The translations under genes and the position numbers were made by a program. This document shows positions 49,772-57,670 of a stretch of 64,000 nucleotides of DNA, one piece after another; within the stretch, counting starts at the first letter, position 1, and every line of letters begins with the position of its first letter. A model generated the notes under the pieces. That model worked only from the letters and a program-made list of their open reading frames with translations. It ran no database searches and was not told the origin of the DNA. The stretch is from a virus. The stretch covers positions 33,967 to 97,966 of IMG/VR virus record IMGVR_UViG_3300044618_002471. One strand, written 5' to 3'.

Positions 49772-50323
49772 ATGAAGTTTATTATCTCTGAACAACAACA
49801 AGAAAGATTGAGTGTTTACGATAAAGCTCAAAAAATGTTTTTTAAATTTTGGGACAAAAACGGGCCAAAGGCTGATGACTTGTTTTTCAAACTTTTTGGA
49901 TTTACTAATATTGGTTTAGAGTTCGTAGGATATATGATAAGTAGAAACGACGTTTATAGAATGTTAAGAAAGTGGTATGGTGGTGATAACGCAAAATCTA
50001 AAGCAATTGAGTTATTGAAACAAAAAAACTATACTGTTAATTCTTGTGGAGGATATAATTTTGATTTTGAAGTTGTTCATTATTATATTAATAATGATAT
50101 TGGTGAAATATATGTTATAGTGAAGCCTGATGTAAAAAATGGAACAGTTACTTTATTAATGATTGGAGGTGAGGAACAAAATTTGGGTGACGCGATAAAC
50201 AATCCAGATTACGGGTATGAAATAGAAGGAGAAATAGCCGATTGCATCTATGAATTATTGATTCAAAAAATCACAGAAACAACCGGCTTTTTAATTAGTA
50301 TTGATAGATTAATTTTAGATTAA
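49772..50323 (+). CDS. Tagged protein of unknown function
   Basis: About 183 residues from ATG 49772. It begins MKFIISEQQQERLSVYDKA, a clear I-I-S-E-Q-Q tag. The middle is a mixed domain (FGFTNIGLEFVGYMISRN) with the strand-rich second half GEIYVIVKPDVKNG. No family was recognised. It converges with the L,D-transpeptidase-like gene with a 4-nt overlap. Confidence 0.55.
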   Translation: MKFIISEQQQERLSVYDKAQKMFFKFWDKNGPKADDLFFKLFGFTNIGLEFVGYMISRNDVYRMLRKWYGGDNAKSKAIELLKQKNYTVNSCGGYNFDFEVVHYYINNDIGEIYVIVKPDVKNGTVTLLMIGGEEQNLGDAINNPDYGYEIEGEIADCIYELLIQKITETTGFLISIDRLILD

Positions 50324-50928
50324 GTAATATCTGTTGATTCAATCAAAGTGTAAGAAAATTTGTTTCCGTGAATTTTAGCGGCTTTCTTACAGATTGACAT
50401 AAACACGTCAAAATCTTTTACTCTCTTAAATACCTGACATCCCTCTGACCAATTCTCAACCCATTGAGAGTCCTGTCCTGCTTTGTGAATGTTTATACCA
50501 AAGATACCAGTATCTGTAACTTTTTCTTCAAATATTAAATCTTTGTTGGCGTCTCTCCAAACTGTAACATTACCTAATCTCTGACACAAAGCATCGTATT
50601 TACCTTGATGTTTGTCAATTTTCCAAACACCTCTGTATTGATTTGGTACCAATCGTGCAACACCCTTTTTATTGTGAAATTCCATAACTCCTTTTTTACC
50701 CGGGTCAGTTGTTGCACTCCAGCAATGGAATTTCCAATTTCCTGTTTCATCCTTATAAGTGATTGTAAGACAATCATCAAAAAGATTTGTAACTTTGTCC
50801 GCAATTGACGGGTGATTGTTTCTCACACCAACAATGTTAACATCGTAAGTTTTATTACTTGCATCCTCAAACCAAGTGTAACCTTTTGATTTGACTGTTT
50901 TTTCAATTTGTTCTCTTGTGTAGCACAT
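50320..50928 (-). CDS. L,D-transpeptidase-like (YkuD-type) protein
   Basis: A 202-residue protein. The motif GINIHKAG...WSEGCQVF places a His, 12 residues and then S-x-G-C, close to the YkuD catalytic pattern (H, 14-17 residues, S/T-H-G-C). The sequence before it (NQYRGVWKIDKHQGKYDAL) is beta-rich. YkuD enzymes form or cut peptidoglycan cross-links. No signal peptide is present, so a phage version might act as a lysis or entry factor. Alternatively the fold may be reused. Moderately sure of the family. Confidence 0.5.
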   Translation of the reverse strand: MCYTREQIEKTVKSKGYTWFEDASNKTYDVNIVGVRNNHPSIADKVTNLFDDCLTITYKDETGNWKFHCWSATTDPGKKGVMEFHNKKGVARLVPNQYRGVWKIDKHQGKYDALCQRLGNVTVWRDANKDLIFEEKVTDTGIFGINIHKAGQDSQWVENWSEGCQVFKRVKDFDVFMSICKKAAKIHGNKFSYTLIESTDIT

Positions 50929-50959
50929 AACTTATTTTTTTTGTTTTATTTAATCATAA

Positions 50960-50968
50960 ATATTTATT
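50960..50968 (+). promoter_or_regulatory. Late-type ATATTTATT element, palindromic and possibly two-way
   Basis: ATATTTATT lies 15 nt before the ATG at 50984. The core ATAAATATTTAT (50956-50967) is a perfect palindrome and also faces the minus-strand gene starting at 50928. Confidence 0.45.
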
Positions 50969-50983
50969 ATCATATAAAATGTT

Positions 50984-51391
50984 ATGTCTAAAATTAAAGA
51001 AACATTAAGAGATAGGATTAGTAAAATTTTGGTTGAGACTGCAACCGAAAAATACTTGGAGATTATCAAACACACATTAAAGGGAGATAAAGAATATAAA
51101 GGTAAGTATCTTATGCCTTATACTGATAAGGATGACTATGTTGATTTTGTGATTAGTTACCATGTTACCAGAGCCAGTCTTTGGAAATCAAATGGAAAAC
51201 ATTGTATGTACGAAGGTACTGTTTATGTTAAAATAGATAAAATAATGGTTGGGTTTGAAGGTACGGATGATTGGGAAAATGTTAGAAAAATACAGAACTT
51301 ACCTTCGTGGGTTGAGGATGATTTTAAAGATTTAATTCAAAACGAATTAAATATGTTTGATAACATCTGTATGGATGTTGATTACGATTAA
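50984..51391 (+). CDS. Tagged protein of unknown function
   Basis: A 135-residue protein. The N terminus (MSKIKETLRDRISKILVETATE) contains L-V-E in an amphipathic helix, like other tag regions here. The remainder is alpha/beta with KHCMYEGTVYVKIDKIMVG. No family was recognised. Confidence 0.5.
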   Translation: MSKIKETLRDRISKILVETATEKYLEIIKHTLKGDKEYKGKYLMPYTDKDDYVDFVISYHVTRASLWKSNGKHCMYEGTVYVKIDKIMVGFEGTDDWENVRKIQNLPSWVEDDFKDLIQNELNMFDNICMDVDYD

Positions 51392-51403
51392 TCTAATTTT
51401 TGA

Positions 51404-51796
51404 TTATCTAACCGTTTTAACTTTATAGGGGAATTTACTTTCAAACCAAGTTTTTATACCACTGTGCCATATCTTTTCCCCGAACATCTCATCCAATAAA
51501 TTTTCTATTGGTAATTCTACCGATAACATTGGGGAACTTGACCTCCTTATATCTCCTGTTGGATTATTGCCAGTCCAATAACCTACTCCATACCAATAAA
51601 ATAAAACGTCATCCTCATCGTACTTACCCGTATAGAATGCAACTTTATTTGGGTCTAACCCTTCAAAATGATTACCTTCTTCATCTACAAAATAGTCATA
51701 GGGGTGAAAATAATTTATTTCTTCGTTTTTAAAGTAGTTCTCTAAGAACTTTACAACTACCTCATCTAATCTATTTTGATTAATTTCATATTCCAT
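51404..51796 (-). CDS. Diverged member of the tandem MKYLITES family
   Basis: A 130-residue protein. It begins MEYEINQNRLDEVVVKFLE, a diverged tag with Q in place of E, and continues with a tyrosine-rich core (VLFYWYGVGYWTGNN) that matches the proteins at 58813 and 59177 (YFYYGPGVSDD). It is therefore an outlying copy of the family clustered at 58.8-62.6 kb. A near-match CTATTTATT element lies 3 nt upstream (51800-51808). Confidence 0.5.
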   Translation of the reverse strand: MEYEINQNRLDEVVVKFLENYFKNEEINYFHPYDYFVDEEGNHFEGLDPNKVAFYTGKYDEDDVLFYWYGVGYWTGNNPTGDIRRSSSPMLSVELPIENLLDEMFGEKIWHSGIKTWFESKFPYKVKTVR

Positions 51797-51819
51797 AACA
51801 ATAAATAGTTTTAAAATAA

Positions 51820-51848
51820 AAAAACCCCTCTTTATGGGAGGGGTTTAA
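51820..51848 (-). terminator. Rho-independent terminator for the DoxX-like gene
   Basis: Read on the minus strand, ACCCCTC pairs with GAGGGGT around an ATAAA-type loop and is followed by a T-run. It lies between the DoxX-like gene and the gene starting at 51796. Confidence 0.82.
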
Positions 51849-51864
51849 CGTACAGTCTATCAGT

Positions 51865-52224
51865 TTAAGACTTAACCGTGTAAGTTCTTAGACAGTGAGC
51901 TGACCATGCCAAACCACCAAGTAGGATTGGCATAAAGATACCAACTCCACCTAATATTGCAAAGTGAACTGCAACTGCTCCTGACATAGCGGATGATACT
52001 CCGAGAGCTCCAAAAATTGAAGTTCTTGGATAAATCAACAGTGCTAATGAAGCGAGTTCAAAAACACCAATCCATGTCATTTGAGGAAGCATTCCAAAGA
52101 ATGTAAAATTCTGAGTCATTTCCTCTGAATGGGTAACTTTTGAGATTGCTCCCATTCCTAGCATAAACACCACAACTGCGGTGATAAGCCATCCTAAATT
52201 TTTAAGTGTAAGATATTTTTTCAT
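51865..52224 (-). CDS. DoxX-like four-helix membrane protein
   Basis: A 119-residue protein with four transmembrane segments. The pattern (GMGAISKVTHSEEM, WIGVFELASLALLIYPRTS, GAVAVHFAILGG) matches DoxX/DoxX-like membrane proteins, whose bacterial relatives are linked to quinone and redox stress. A phage copy is unusual. It could be a transferred host gene or a membrane-modifying protein. It stands alone with a terminator. Confidence 0.6.
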   Translation of the reverse strand: MKKYLTLKNLGWLITAVVVFMLGMGAISKVTHSEEMTQNFTFFGMLPQMTWIGVFELASLALLIYPRTSIFGALGVSSAMSGAVAVHFAILGGVGIFMPILLGGLAWSAHCLRTYTVKS

Positions 52225-52258
52225 AAATGAATTATAGACAATAATTTAAATATTGTCA

Positions 52259-52267
52259 ATATTTATG
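52259..52267 (+). promoter_or_regulatory. Late-type ATATTTATG element
   Basis: ATATTTATG lies 3 nt before the ATG at 52271. Confidence 0.45.
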
Positions 52268-52270
52268 TAT

Positions 52271-53683
52271 ATGAGTTTGAAAATGGATGATACCATATAT
52301 ATTAAAGGTTTTATAAATGAAAAACCTGAATTTTTTTGTCGGATACATTTTAAAGATTTAATAGGATTTCCAACAAGAGTGTTTTTAATTATAAATGATA
52401 CAATATACGTGACACATCCAACTTTTGATGTTGTACCGCTTTCAGAAAACTGTGTTGATTATGAGGTTTTAGAAGATGTTGATGTAGGATATCATAAACA
52501 GTTAAAAGATAAACTACAAACGATTAGACAATTTGGGGTTAAATCGGTACCAATTGAAATGGTCAAAAAGATATTTAAACCAAAACTTAAAGAACAAGAG
52601 GAACCAAAAAAATCATCAAGGGATGAGACTATATTGGATTTAGTTGATAAATTTAATAACAACGAAATAGATTTAGAGTTTTTGGAATCATTTGTTGGAG
52701 GTTTGGATAATTTTATCAATATCGTATCCAAAAAAGGTTGGTTACATTTAATTAATCCATTTGCTGACGGGGCAAAAGATTTACAAAATTCTTTATTTTA
52801 TTCATTCTATAAAAATGACAAGAACTTTGTTTGGAAAATCGTTGATAATTTTCTATCAGATGTTATCAAAATTGGTGACGATTATTATTATGATACAAAT
52901 TCAGAGGAATTAAGTGAATATTTTAATGAAGGTAGAAATGATGTGAGTCAAACTACCATAGAATCAATTTTGAATTTTGATTATCATGTTGATTGGTATG
53001 GTAATTTGACCGATGACGAATATGGTGATGTATATTCTGATTTGACCTATGAAAATAAAGAACTTGTTGACCAAGAAATCATTAAAGAATTAAAAAGTAT
53101 GACTCAAATCAATAACGGGTATAAGTCATCCAAATTAATTGATACTTTGGCTAATGAACAAGGTCACGAAGAATACGTTGAGCTCGATGATGAGATTATT
53201 ACAAAATTAATTCAGGACGAAAATTCTTTAAAGTATCTTATTAACCAAGAACTAGATGATGTTAGGGGTAATCTTTATAACATATACAGTATGTGTTATA
53301 ACGATACTTTGACTGATACATGGCATGATGAGATTATGAATGAACTTGTTGGATTTGTTATTGATGACCCAAAAACTGAAGAATATGAATATCAAAAATC
53401 AGGTTGGGATAGAAATGGTCAAAGAACAACCAAAACAATGTATGGTAAAAGATATAAAGCAACCAAAGCAATTTATGATAAGGTGGTTATATGGTTAGAA
53501 AATAATCATAAGTATAATGGTAGTTACGACGACACGATTGAAAGTTTGGGTTCGTTTTATTATTTAATGAAAGATTTAATTAATGACGGAGACGTTGAAC
53601 AATTAAGAATCAGTTTGCGTGATTATCCTGATTATAGAAAAATGGGTAACTGCATAAATGACAATACATCAGGTTATTTTTAA
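52271..53683 (+). CDS. Large acidic protein of unknown function
   Basis: About 470 residues from ATG 52271 (MSLKMDDTIYIKGFINEKPEF; I-N-E is a weak tag match). The first 80 residues form a beta-rich domain. The rest is acidic and tyrosine-rich (DDEYGDVYSDLTYEN), similar in style to the tagged protein at 40823. It ends with a possible nucleic-acid-independent helical domain. No family was recognised. It converges with the next gene by 4 nt. Confidence 0.5.
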   Translation: MSLKMDDTIYIKGFINEKPEFFCRIHFKDLIGFPTRVFLIINDTIYVTHPTFDVVPLSENCVDYEVLEDVDVGYHKQLKDKLQTIRQFGVKSVPIEMVKKIFKPKLKEQEEPKKSSRDETILDLVDKFNNNEIDLEFLESFVGGLDNFINIVSKKGWLHLINPFADGAKDLQNSLFYSFYKNDKNFVWKIVDNFLSDVIKIGDDYYYDTNSEELSEYFNEGRNDVSQTTIESILNFDYHVDWYGNLTDDEYGDVYSDLTYENKELVDQEIIKELKSMTQINNGYKSSKLIDTLANEQGHEEYVELDDEIITKLIQDENSLKYLINQELDDVRGNLYNIYSMCYNDTLTDTWHDEIMNELVGFVIDDPKTEEYEYQKSGWDRNGQRTTKTMYGKRYKATKAIYDKVVIWLENNHKYNGSYDDTIESLGSFYYLMKDLINDGDVEQLRISLRDYPDYRKMGNCINDNTSGYF

Positions 53684-54063
53684 TTTTCTAATTCATACAT
53701 CCAAGATTCATTTTTTGAATTTACGGTCAAATATTTTCTGTCAAAGTCATCCTCAGTAAATAAATAAACCTTGAACTTTTCATTTTTACCATTGTGTACG
53801 TCAAGAACCATGGCTTCTCCCGACTTCAAGTTATCATTAATTTTATCAACGTAGTAAACTTGCTTAGTTAAAGAATTAATTATAATACTATCAGATGATA
53901 TATGTACTGATATAGGTTCAATTCTTACCCATTCATTCCACTCAAATTTACCCGTATTGATATTCTTTGTACCAAACTTAAATTGTTCGGTTCTCCATTT
54001 AAATTGTGAAAATAGAAATGTTGTGTTAAGTAAAAAGATTACTGAGATAATTAAGGTTTTCAT
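53680..54063 (-). CDS. Small secreted protein
   Basis: About 127 residues from ATG 54063, where a signal peptide (MKTLIISVIFLLNTTFLFSQ) follows directly. The mature part is beta-rich (FKWRTEQFKFGTKN). Export to the periplasm or cell surface is inferred. No family was recognised. The upstream ATG at 54093 would put a charged leader before the signal and is rejected. Confidence 0.55.
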   Translation of the reverse strand: MKTLIISVIFLLNTTFLFSQFKWRTEQFKFGTKNINTGKFEWNEWVRIEPISVHISSDSIIINSLTKQVYYVDKINDNLKSGEAMVLDVHNGKNEKFKVYLFTEDDFDRKYLTVNSKNESWMYELEN

Positions 54064-54079
54064 AAAATATTTTTTACAA

Positions 54080-54757
54080 TTATACGACATCAATGTAAGT
54101 CGACCAAATCATCCAATCGGGGTCATAAAATGATTCCAATGTTGATAGGTTGTTTCTTGAGCAACGCCAAATTGGGTCTTCAAATCTTTCATTATAATCC
54201 CATTTAACATAGTTAATTATATTCTCCATTTCATTATTTGGAATACTTTTTATAACATTGTACGTATCTTCACCCACAACGTCAATTTTAATTGGCTTAA
54301 AGGCCACCCACCATACAAGACCATCACCGTCAGTTTCAAACCAATGATTACCAGTGAATTGACCCTCAACCCTATAATTCGCCTTTGTTGTATAAATAAC
54401 TTTATTAAAATTTACTGATTTCAAACACGATGAAACTTCTTTTCTAATTCTTTCGGGTACGTAGATATTCAATACAGAGTTATCAAATTGAATTAGATTT
54501 TTTACACCTATAAAGTCAGCGGAAACAAATTGGCTAAATTTAGTTATTTCATTTAATAAAAATTCTAAAAGGGCTTCTTTTGTATAAGGTAAATCCTGTG
54601 GGTTGTATACAGTAAAGACAGGTATATTGAATCTTTCACCTGTAACACGATAAACAGTTTCTAAATACTCATCCTCATGAGCTCTAACAATAATCCCGTT
54701 TACATCTATATCTTTAACAAAATCGGGTAATAGTTTGAAAAATTTACTTATTTCCAT
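54080..54757 (-). CDS. Protein of unknown function
   Basis: About 225 residues from ATG 54757 (MEISKFFKLLPDF). The start is chosen because the ATATTTATT element lies 4 nt upstream. The protein is mixed alpha/beta with many aromatic residues (HWFETDGDGLVWWVAF). No family was recognised. It is followed by the secreted protein in the same orientation. Confidence 0.5.
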   Translation of the reverse strand: MEISKFFKLLPDFVKDIDVNGIIVRAHEDEYLETVYRVTGERFNIPVFTVYNPQDLPYTKEALLEFLLNEITKFSQFVSADFIGVKNLIQFDNSVLNIYVPERIRKEVSSCLKSVNFNKVIYTTKANYRVEGQFTGNHWFETDGDGLVWWVAFKPIKIDVVGEDTYNVIKSIPNNEMENIINYVKWDYNERFEDPIWRCSRNNLSTLESFYDPDWMIWSTYIDVV

Positions 54758-54761
54758 TAAT

Positions 54762-54770
54762 AATAAATAT
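54762..54770 (-). promoter_or_regulatory. Late-type ATATTTATT element
   Basis: The coding strand reads ATATTTATT 4 nt before the ATG at 54757. Confidence 0.5.
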
Positions 54771-54779
54771 AAAAAGTTA

Positions 54780-54787
54780 TATATTTG
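54780..54787 (+). promoter_or_regulatory. Host-type -7 box (TATATTTG)
   Basis: TATATTTG lies 4 nt before the ATG at 54792. The two promoter classes face away from each other here within 26 bp. Confidence 0.5.
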
Positions 54788-54791
54788 TCCA

Positions 54792-55154
54792 ATGAATAGT
54801 TTGGAAAGATTCAAAAAATTTGTTGTTGGGAAAGAGTTTAATTTTCAAACAATGATATTCAGGGGTAAATTTACGTTGGTTAGAGTAAAAGAACGTAAAT
54901 TATTTTATGAAATTCATACCGCTTACGGTAGTTATGATACTGAATATGATTTAACCGTTAATTTAAACAAATGTCAGTGGTGGACACTATCGGGTTATTG
55001 GTTTGAACCTGATAAAGGATTCAGGAGAGGTAAAAAAACCGCTAATGCGGGATTAAGAGTTATTATAGATGAAGAAATAAGAAGTATGATGAAATTGATT
55101 GGTGATGATAACGGAATTGGTAAAATAACCATTAAGTGGTTGCAAGAGGATTAG
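54792..55154 (+). CDS. Protein of unknown function
   Basis: About 120 residues from ATG 54792 (MNSLERFKKFVVGKEF). The upstream TTG at 54735 is in frame but would include the promoter box. The protein is beta-rich with KCQWWTLSGYWFEPD. No family was recognised. Its end overlaps the convergent minus-strand gene by 23 nt. Confidence 0.5.
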   Translation: MNSLERFKKFVVGKEFNFQTMIFRGKFTLVRVKERKLFYEIHTAYGSYDTEYDLTVNLNKCQWWTLSGYWFEPDKGFRRGKKTANAGLRVIIDEEIRSMMKLIGDDNGIGKITIKWLQED

Positions 55155-55590
55155 TTCTTTGAATGTAGTCCTCAGCCACAAGAGATGGTTTAAAAGTACT
55201 CGAACTAACATTATTAAATATACTCATTTCATCAGGAATAAATTCATAGGATTGTTTTAATGTCCTTCTAATTTTTTGACCTAATGATGATGAGGCTTCT
55301 GACATATCTTGCCATTGTTTAGATTCATATTCACCCCATTCAAAAGGTGCTAATATTACAGCGGTTTTAAACTCCCCATAAATTTTAAATTTATAAAAAA
55401 AATAACTTTTAACTTCCATATCCATAGTTTTACCAAGTTCAACAAAATCAACTATTAGATTAATATAAATTACTGTGGAATATTTTTCCCAATTAGGAGT
55501 AAACTCCCATCCTTTGATAAACGGAAACGCTTTTTTAGTTGCCCTAACCGCCAAGTCAATTCCTTTAATTTGTTTTTCTGAGATAGCCAT
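55132..55590 (-). CDS. Tagged protein of unknown function
   Basis: A 152-residue protein beginning MAISEKQIKGIDLAVRA: I-S-E-K-Q-I, the tag with only one residue between M and the motif. The remainder is alpha/beta (FIKGWEFTPNWEKYS). No family was recognised. A late-type element lies 7 nt upstream. Confidence 0.55.
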   Translation of the reverse strand: MAISEKQIKGIDLAVRATKKAFPFIKGWEFTPNWEKYSTVIYINLIVDFVELGKTMDMEVKSYFFYKFKIYGEFKTAVILAPFEWGEYESKQWQDMSEASSSLGQKIRRTLKQSYEFIPDEMSIFNNVSSSTFKPSLVAEDYIQRTNPLATT

Positions 55591-55597
55591 TGTATAA

Positions 55598-55606
55598 AAT
55601 AAATAT
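55598..55606 (-). promoter_or_regulatory. Late-type ATATTTATT element
   Basis: The coding strand reads ATATTTATT 7 nt before the ATG at 55590. Confidence 0.5.
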
Positions 55607-55614
55607 ATGATAAA

Positions 55615-55640
55615 CTAAAAAGGAGTCATCTGACTCCCTT
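55615..55640 (-). terminator. Terminator overlapping the stop of the CYTH gene
   Basis: GGAGTC pairs with GACTCC (55622-55637) with A/T tracts on both sides. The TGA stop of the minus-strand CYTH gene (55626-55628) lies inside the hairpin. Confidence 0.8.
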
Positions 55641-56087
55641 TTTCAATTTTCCACCTACAACCCTATTCTTTTTTGCTATATTTAAGTTAGACCACTCCTT
55701 ATTACCGGTTATTTCTTCACCACAATAGTCAGGGATATTGACAATCCCAATTTCATACTCTATTTCGGCAGATGTTCTTCCATCGGGATAAACATCAATA
55801 TCAACCTTATTACCTTCAAATGTGGTTTTATATCTTGTTTTTTCAAGTTTTATATCGGTAGATTGATACAAGTGGTGGGCATCCTGTACCGGAATTTCAT
55901 ATTCATACTCAGACTTTGTTGTTTTATCAATCTTAACTTTGTAAGCAACGTACGCCTCTTTATCATCAATGATTCTAACCCTGAATTGTTTTTTCTTATC
56001 AAACATGAGGTATGCTTGTTTGATATGAATTGGGGTTAGACCTTCAGGTAGATATTTGAGTCTGAATTTACGTTCTCTTTCAATCAT
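55626..56087 (-). CDS. CYTH-domain protein (triphosphate tunnel metalloenzyme fold)
   Basis: A 153-residue protein starting MIERERKFRLK, the ExExK signature strand of CYTH enzymes. Further barrel strands follow in the expected order: QFRVRIID, YVAYKVKID, YEYEIPV, VDIDVYPDGRTSAEIEYE. These enzymes hydrolyse triphosphate groups on nucleotides or inorganic triphosphate. A phage role in nucleotide or RNA 5'-end metabolism is possible. It overlaps the upstream gene by 4 nt. Confidence 0.78.
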   Translation of the reverse strand: MIERERKFRLKYLPEGLTPIHIKQAYLMFDKKKQFRVRIIDDKEAYVAYKVKIDKTTKSEYEYEIPVQDAHHLYQSTDIKLEKTRYKTTFEGNKVDIDVYPDGRTSAEIEYEIGIVNIPDYCGEEITGNKEWSNLNIAKKNRVVGGKLKKGVR

Positions 56088-56353
56088 CGGTATTTGTTAT
56101 AAAGGGTTTCAATAGTTTCAAGGTCTTCAATTGACATCTGATGATATTTGTCAGATAACAATAACATTTTGTCACCAAATTCAATTTCATTTGAAGTCAT
56201 CTTTGAATCATCCTTTACTTTGTTACGACCCAAATGACCCATCTCTGCAAGATAACTAATCAGTAATTGAATTTCTCTATTGGAGCAAGACTCAACAAAT
56301 TCATCAAATTCAATGTCAACATCAACATCGACATTAGTGTAAACGGTTGCCAT
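56084..56353 (-). CDS. Protein of unknown function
   Basis: An 89-residue acidic protein (YTNVDVDVDIEFDEFVESC). No family was recognised. It overlaps the CYTH gene by 4 nt, so the two probably form an operon with the small membrane peptide upstream. Confidence 0.5.
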   Translation of the reverse strand: MATVYTNVDVDVDIEFDEFVESCSNREIQLLISYLAEMGHLGRNKVKDDSKMTSNEIEFGDKMLLLSDKYHQMSIEDLETIETLYNKYR

Positions 56354-56355
56354 AA

Positions 56356-56460
56356 TTATTTATTTTTTTCGGTTTTAATGATGATAACACAAACTAAGAA
56401 CAAATATACGTAAAAAGATATAATTGCCAAAGCGAGATATAAATTTTCATTTGATGTCAT
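56356..56460 (-). CDS. Very small membrane peptide (34 residues)
   Basis: Open frame from ATG 56460 to TAA 56356-56358, ending 2 nt before the next gene. It starts MTSNENLYLALAIISF, has one long hydrophobic stretch, then KTEKNK. It fills a gap between two minus-strand genes. Its small size limits confidence. Confidence 0.4.
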   Translation of the reverse strand: MTSNENLYLALAIISFYVYLFLVCVIIIKTEKNK

Positions 56461-56496
56461 CAAACAAAGTTAAATGAAAAAAACCAAATGGTCAAA

Positions 56497-56829
56497 TTAC
56501 TGGGGAATAATGTCTGAACAAATATCTAACAAATTGTCAAGACTAATTTTGATATCCTCAGACTCCAACTTGTTAAGTATTCTTTTTAAACCTAAACCGA
56601 TTACAAAGTGGTCTAATCCCCCAAGTGCAATGGTTCCGATGAAACCAAACGCCCAAAAGGCTAATGGCCAAGATTGACCCATAAGTGCGATTGAAAATAC
56701 CGCAATGAATGATATCAAAAATGATGATTTCAGAATTTTTTTATTTCTATTCATCCATCTGTATATTCCCAAATCGAAATAGTTATCGTGGAATACTTTT
56801 TTAATTCTGTTAATTTCTAATTGTGTCAT
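56497..56829 (-). CDS. Small membrane protein
   Basis: About 110 residues from ATG 56829 (MTQLEINRIKKVF); an ATG at 56841 is also possible and would overlap the upstream stop by 8 nt. Two transmembrane segments lie in the middle (FLISFIAVFSIALMG and LAFWAFGFIGTIALGG). The ends are charged. Function unknown. Confidence 0.5.
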   Translation of the reverse strand: MTQLEINRIKKVFHDNYFDLGIYRWMNRNKKILKSSFLISFIAVFSIALMGQSWPLAFWAFGFIGTIALGGLDHFVIGLGLKRILNKLESEDIKISLDNLLDICSDIIPQ

Positions 56830-56833
56830 AGTA

Positions 56834-57346
56834 TTAATCATTTATATAGTTATCTGGTATAACCTCTAAAACTTCTCTATCACTTACTCCACCTCCTAAT
56901 AATTGAAATATCTGACCATTTATTTGGTCTACGTGAATCCAAATTTGTTTCATATTTAATTTACTGTCATTAAAACTTCCAACCTCAGACCCCATATCAG
57001 TAAGATAATCAAATAACCAAGACAATAAAATTTGTTTTTCTCTACTCTCTGTTAATTCAGGTATTATAACATTAACAGTTGCATCATAATGGTCTGGCAT
57101 TTCTTCATCAAGTACTTGAAGTTCAGTTATAATAAATGGTAATTCAAACGGAATCATAATTTCATCCTCATCTGCCGCTGAACAATAAAGATAACCACCA
57201 AGTTTGGACTGTACCATTGCTTGTAGGTAAGGATATTTTTTGGTAATATCTAATAATTCATCTATACCACCAAAATATTTTGCAATGTCAAAAATATCTT
57301 GGCCTTTATCCATCATTGATATTATGGTTTCAGAAACTCTACTCAT
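56834..57346 (-). CDS. Protein of unknown function
   Basis: A 170-residue protein (VSETIISMMDKGQDIFDIAKYFGG) with a helical start and a beta-rich second half. No family was recognised. A late-type element lies 4 nt upstream, back to back with the one for the plus-strand gene at 57395. Confidence 0.5.
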   Translation of the reverse strand: MSRVSETIISMMDKGQDIFDIAKYFGGIDELLDITKKYPYLQAMVQSKLGGYLYCSAADEDEIMIPFELPFIITELQVLDEEMPDHYDATVNVIIPELTESREKQILLSWLFDYLTDMGSEVGSFNDSKLNMKQIWIHVDQINGQIFQLLGGGVSDREVLEVIPDNYIND

Positions 57347-57350
57347 AATT

Positions 57351-57359
57351 TATAAATAT
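57351..57359 (-). promoter_or_regulatory. Late-type ATATTTATA element
   Basis: The coding strand reads ATATTTATA 4 nt before the ATG at 57346. Confidence 0.5.
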
Positions 57360-57371
57360 AAATAGTATGAG

Positions 57372-57380
57372 ATATTTATA
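57372..57380 (+). promoter_or_regulatory. Late-type ATATTTATA element
   Basis: ATATTTATA lies 14 nt before the ATG at 57395. Divergent pair with 57351-57359. Confidence 0.5.
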
Positions 57381-57394
57381 ATAAAATTAAAGTC

Positions 57395-57670
57395 ATGGAT
57401 TGGATATTATTTTTAACAGTCATTTGGAAGACATGGAAATATCATATGGGTATGTGTCTATTGATATTCATCGGTTATTTAATGAACGAGTTTGGTTTTT
57501 GGGAGGATGAGTATAGTTTATTCTATACATACGGGTTTGTTAGTTTGATTATTCCTGCCATTGTTGTTGTACCAATGATACTAATGGTTATGGATTCATA
57601 TAAACATTACTTAGGGGTTAAAAAATATTATCCAAACGGATACATCAATAGAGATAAAACCAAGAAATAA
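57395..57670 (+). CDS. Small membrane protein
   Basis: A 91-residue protein with about two transmembrane segments (MCLLIFIGYLMNEFGF and YGFVSLIIPAIVVVPMILMV) and a basic C terminus. No family was recognised. The stop overlaps the next start by 1 nt. Confidence 0.5.
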   Translation: MDWILFLTVIWKTWKYHMGMCLLIFIGYLMNEFGFWEDEYSLFYTYGFVSLIIPAIVVVPMILMVMDSYKHYLGVKKYYPNGYINRDKTKK

